Source: Acetothermia bacterium UBA3571
GTDB lineage: Bacteria > Bipolaricaulota > Bipolaricaulia > Bipolaricaulales > Bipolaricaulaceae
Reading direction: 5' to 3'
Assembly (NCBI GenBank): GCA_002375995.1
Contig: DFNI01000032.1
Location: 1 to 26,051, forward strand
DNA: 26,051 nucleotides
Both the position numbers and the translations under genes were made by a program. This document shows positions 24,063 through 26,051 of this stretch, piece after piece; within the stretch, counting starts at the first letter, position 1; the number at the start of each line of letters is the position of its first letter. The notes under the pieces were generated by a model that was not told the origin of the DNA, did no database searches, and saw only the letters and a program-made list of their open reading frames with translations.

Positions 24063-24574
24063 TGCAGGAGCCTCCGCTCGATCCCCTGGACCATTTGCGA
24101 AAGGAGCTCCTCGTGATCCTCGCGGCGCACCTCCCGGGCAAGGACCCGGGAGGCGGCCAGCACCACGAGCTCGGCGTAACGGCGCTTGAGCTCCCCGATG
24201 AGCTCCTCCCGTTCCCGTTCGGCGGCGGCCCGGGCTTCTTCCAGGATCACCTGGGCCTGGCGGCGGGCCTCCTCGCGGGCCTCCTTGAGGATCCTCTGGG
24301 CCTCGGCCTCCGCCCGGGCCAGGATTTCCCGAGCCATGCGGTTAGCCTCGGAGAGTTCCTCCCGGCGGCGCTGAAGGAGCGCCTCGGCCTCCTTCTCCGC
24401 TTCTTTTGCCCGCTTCAGCTTCTCCTCCTCCAGGGCCCGGCGGCGGTCGATCCACTCCAGGGTCCGCCGATAGAGGAGCCGTTTTAAGATCCAAACCAAA
24501 AGGGCGAAGTTGATGACCGTAAAGATAAAGGTCCAGTTCAAATTCTTTACGATGGTGCCCCAAAAGGTTTCCAA
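24059..24574 (-). CDS. atpF: F-type ATP synthase b subunit
   Basis: Membrane-anchored peripheral stalk. The 171 residues contain one N-terminal TM helix (about 13-30, FIFTVINFALLVWIL). A long Glu/Arg/Ala-rich coiled coil (about 40-145) follows, then a C-terminal delta-binding part. The start is a TTG at 24574 preceded by a G-rich run from the intergenic 24575-24585. A single b gene is present, so a b2 homodimer is expected rather than b/b'. Confidence 0.95.
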   Translation of the reverse strand: METFWGTIVKNLNWTFIFTVINFALLVWILKRLLYRRTLEWIDRRRALEEEKLKRAKEAEKEAEALLQRRREELSEANRMAREILARAEAEAQRILKEAREEARRQAQVILEEARAAAEREREELIGELKRRYAELVVLAASRVLAREVRREDHEELLSQMVQGIERRLLQ

Positions 24575-24585
24575 CCCCTACCCCC

Positions 24586-24834
24586 TCACACCACGAAGAG
24601 GAGGATGATGGCCACCACCAGGGAGTAGATCCCGGTGGACTCGGAGATGGCCTGGCCGATGATCATGGTCCGCAGAAGGGTCCCCTCCATCTCGGGCTGG
24701 CGGGCCATGCCGTCCAGGGCGTGGGCGGCGGCAATACCTTCGCCGATGGCGGGGCCGATGGCCCCTAACCCCATGCAGAGCCCAGCCGCCAGGTACTTAA
24801 GCGCTTCCACGAATTGCTCGCCGGAGATATTCAT
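24586..24834 (-). CDS. atpE: F-type ATP synthase c subunit with two-carboxylate (Na+-type) ion site
   Basis: Rotor-ring proteolipid of 82 residues forming a two-helix hairpin, with the ARQPE loop at 44-48. The ion-binding residues are striking: Glu32 in GPAIGEG on helix 1, and Glu65, Ser66, Thr67 and Tyr70 in SESTGIY on helix 2. In the Na+-driven Ilyobacter tartaricus ring the same positions are Gln32, Glu65, Ser66, Thr67 and Tyr70. The Fusobacterium nucleatum Na+ ring has Glu32 plus Glu65, the two-carboxylate motif, which fits this protein exactly. H+-type rings normally lack the Ser66/Thr67/Tyr70 set. I infer Na+ coupling. A G-rich run (AAAGGGGG) 4 nt before the ATG is the ribosome-binding site. 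Confidence 0.96.
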   Translation of the reverse strand: MNISGEQFVEALKYLAAGLCMGLGAIGPAIGEGIAAAHALDGMARQPEMEGTLLRTMIIGQAISESTGIYSLVVAIILLFVV

Positions 24835-24847
24835 CGTTCCCCCTTTC

Positions 24848-25585
24848 TTAAGTCGCCATCAATCTTATGTATACCGAGGCCAGAAGGGCAAAGACCAAAG
24901 CCTGGATGGCCCCGATGAATACCCCGAACCACGCGTTCAGGAATGTCCCGATCCCCGTCCCGAACACAAACGCGAAGGGCGCCACCACCGGCATGGCGGC
25001 GATCACCTTGCCCGTGAGGCCCAGGACGATGGTGGTGAGGATCGCCCCCCCGAAGATGTTGCCGAAGAGACGGAACCCATGGGAGAGGGTCCTGCCGAAA
25101 TCGCCGATGATGTTCATGGGAAGGAGAAACGCATAGGGCTCAAGGTAGCCGCGGAAGTGAACCCGGGCCCCTTTGGTTTTGATGGCGTAGTAGTGGGAGA
25201 GGACGTAGACCATCAACGCGAGGCCCATGGTGACGTTCAGGTTCTGGGTGGGGGACTCAGCCTTGGGAACAACGGAAATCCAGTTGGAAAAAAGGACGTA
25301 GAGGAAAAGGGTGGTGATCATGGGAAAGAGCCTCTTGGCGAGCTCCGGGGAAAAGCCCCCCAAGAGCGACTCGTGGAAGAACTCGAACGCCATGGAAAGG
25401 AAGGCTAACCTCCGGCTCACGGGGGCTTCGGGATCGCGGGGGATGGCACGGCGAAGCCAGAGGGCAAGAAGGATGAGGATTAAAGAGACCACAAGGCTCA
25501 TGACCACGGTGATGAGATCTAGGCTCACCACCAGTGGCCCCAACTGCAACTTTAGAATCAGCTTTTGTCCCAAACGTTCGAACAT
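24848..25585 (-). CDS. atpB: F-type ATP synthase a subunit
   Basis: Stator channel subunit of Fo (245 residues, five to six TM helices). It holds the essential Arg172 in SHGFRLFGNIFGG and the family segments LEPYAFLLPMNIIGDFGRTL and GIGTFLNAWFGVFIGAIQALVFALL. Start: ATG 25585 lies 28 bases inside the end of the upstream atpI-like gene, an unusually long overlap, without a strong Shine-Dalgarno, so re-initiation after atpI is likely. The full N-terminus is needed for the normal family length. Confidence 0.96.
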   Translation of the reverse strand: MFERLGQKLILKLQLGPLVVSLDLITVVMSLVVSLILILLALWLRRAIPRDPEAPVSRRLAFLSMAFEFFHESLLGGFSPELAKRLFPMITTLFLYVLFSNWISVVPKAESPTQNLNVTMGLALMVYVLSHYYAIKTKGARVHFRGYLEPYAFLLPMNIIGDFGRTLSHGFRLFGNIFGGAILTTIVLGLTGKVIAAMPVVAPFAFVFGTGIGTFLNAWFGVFIGAIQALVFALLASVYIRLMAT

Positions 25586-25917
25586 TTCGTGTCTCTAAAC
25601 CCAAAGAGCAAGCGCATTTTAAGTACGAATCCCGGAAGAAGCAAACCCGCACAGATGCCAAGGGGTTCAAGGGATAAGGCGATCCCCAAAGCGGCCAACG
25701 CGCCATAGAGGAGTAACCGCGCACCGGCCATGAACCCAGCCACAAAACCCACCCGGGTATGTCCTTTGAGGGCAGGGTAATAGGCCCAACTTATCAGCCG
25801 GCCCAGGGCTATCTCCCCCATTCCCCAAAGAAGGCCTATTCCCCATTGCCATCCAAGGAAAAGCGAGAGGAAGACAGCTCCTAAGGCCCCGACAACGGCG
25901 GCCTCGGGAAGGCCCAC
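25558..25917 (-). CDS. atpI: AtpI-like membrane protein (ATP synthase subunit I family)
   Basis: A small, very hydrophobic protein of about 119 residues with four predicted TM helices, from AAVVGALGAVFLSLFLGW to ICAGLLLPGFVLKMRLLFG. It lies directly before atpB, where AtpI usually sits; AtpI helps assemble the c ring. The start chosen is GTG 25917, with GAGGGA 15 nt upstream. A TTG at 25974 would lie inside frr and is less likely. Sequence similarity to the family is weak and the call rests on topology, size and position. Confidence 0.65.
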   Translation of the reverse strand: MGLPEAAVVGALGAVFLSLFLGWQWGIGLLWGMGEIALGRLISWAYYPALKGHTRVGFVAGFMAGARLLLYGALAALGIALSLEPLGICAGLLLPGFVLKMRLLFGFRDTKCSNVWDKS

Positions 25918-25936
25918 TGCCCAGGGAAGAAGTCCC

Positions 25937-26051
25937 TCAAAGGGTACGCATTTGCTGGGCCTTAGCCTCCACAATCTCGTCGACCTTTTCGGTGTACTCG
26001 TGGGTGATCTTGTCCAGTTGCTCCCGGAGGCGGCGGTGATCGTCCTCGGGC
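25937..26051 (-). CDS. frr: Ribosome recycling factor, C-terminal end (partial)
   Basis: The last 37 codons of a gene running off the right edge. The peptide contains PEDDHRRLREQLDKITHEY followed by TEKVDEIVEAKAQQMRTL and a TGA stop. It matches the C-terminal helix of ribosome recycling factor, where SEDE...LTDKY...VDELL..KE is conserved. RRF splits post-termination ribosomes with EF-G. It lies 19 bp before the atpI-like start on the same strand, so the ATP synthase genes may be read from a translation-factor operon beginning outside the window. Confidence 0.85.
   Translation of the reverse strand, partial: PEDDHRRLREQLDKITHEYTEKVDEIVEAKAQQMRTL

Noticed and set aside
25918..25974. TTG at 25974 as the atpI start
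   Set aside because: It would place 38 bases inside frr, and the added residues are polar and unlike the family. GTG 25917 gives a normal membrane protein.

Overview
The window is GC-rich bacterial chromosomal DNA that is almost fully coding on both strands. It suggests a diderm (Gram-negative-type) bacterium. Lgt and Lnt imply a triacylated-lipoprotein pathway, several lipoproteins and secreted surface proteins are encoded, and there is a complete MraY. Compact, overlapping genes and leaderless-looking promoters recall deep-branching, often thermophilic lineages. A Bipolaricaulota/Acetothermia-like organism is a low-confidence guess. No insertion sequence, phage gene, CRISPR array, rRNA or tRNA was seen.

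Layout. 1-391: no convincing gene, but nested complementary segments that could fold as an RNA. 392-2703 (-): mraY preceded by a coiled-coil protein with an endonuclease-like C-terminus. 2742-3212 (+): an alkylguanine-DNA alkyltransferase. 3253-7235 (-): a tight operon of an ECF sigma factor, a membrane-anchored protein with a carbohydrate-binding (CBM48/AMPK-type) domain that is probably its anti-sigma factor, a secreted protein of unknown family, and a large secreted DUF4384-PEGA-3xPKD protein, closed by an intrinsic terminator. 7289-9353 (+): two divergent PKD-domain lipoproteins. The first lies behind an ECF-type promoter motif. The second lies behind a GEMM-I (cyclic-di-GMP-I) riboswitch with a visible RBS-sequestering hairpin. 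9292-11576: lnt (-) and lgt (+), the lipoprotein-maturation enzymes, diverge from a 26-bp spacer with a symmetric -10 box.

11573-14641 (+): lgt continues into a secreted WD40 propeller, a Qng1/DUF2419 queuosine-nucleotide hydrolase and a tRNA-guanine transglycosylase, all overlapping. The last two form a queuine-salvage module. 14627-18789 (-): a PadR regulator and a heterodimeric BmrC/BmrD-like ABC exporter with the expected split of canonical and degenerate ATP sites. 18880-19719 (+): a PqqB-like metallo-hydrolase. 19726-26051 (-): the end of frr, then a full F-type ATP synthase operon I-a-c-b-delta-alpha-gamma-beta that lacks atpC (epsilon).

Main points of interest: (i) a surface-protein locus apparently wired to both an ECF sigma/CBM48 anti-sigma pair and a c-di-GMP riboswitch; (ii) an ATP synthase c subunit with the E32/E65-S-T-Y two-carboxylate pattern known from the Na+-driven Fusobacterium rotor; (iii) a bacterial Qng1-Tgt queuine salvage pair with an altered Tgt pocket motif; (iv) a repeated -10 box placed 9-10 nt before start codons, implying leaderless transcripts; (v) an unexplained structured segment near the left edge.
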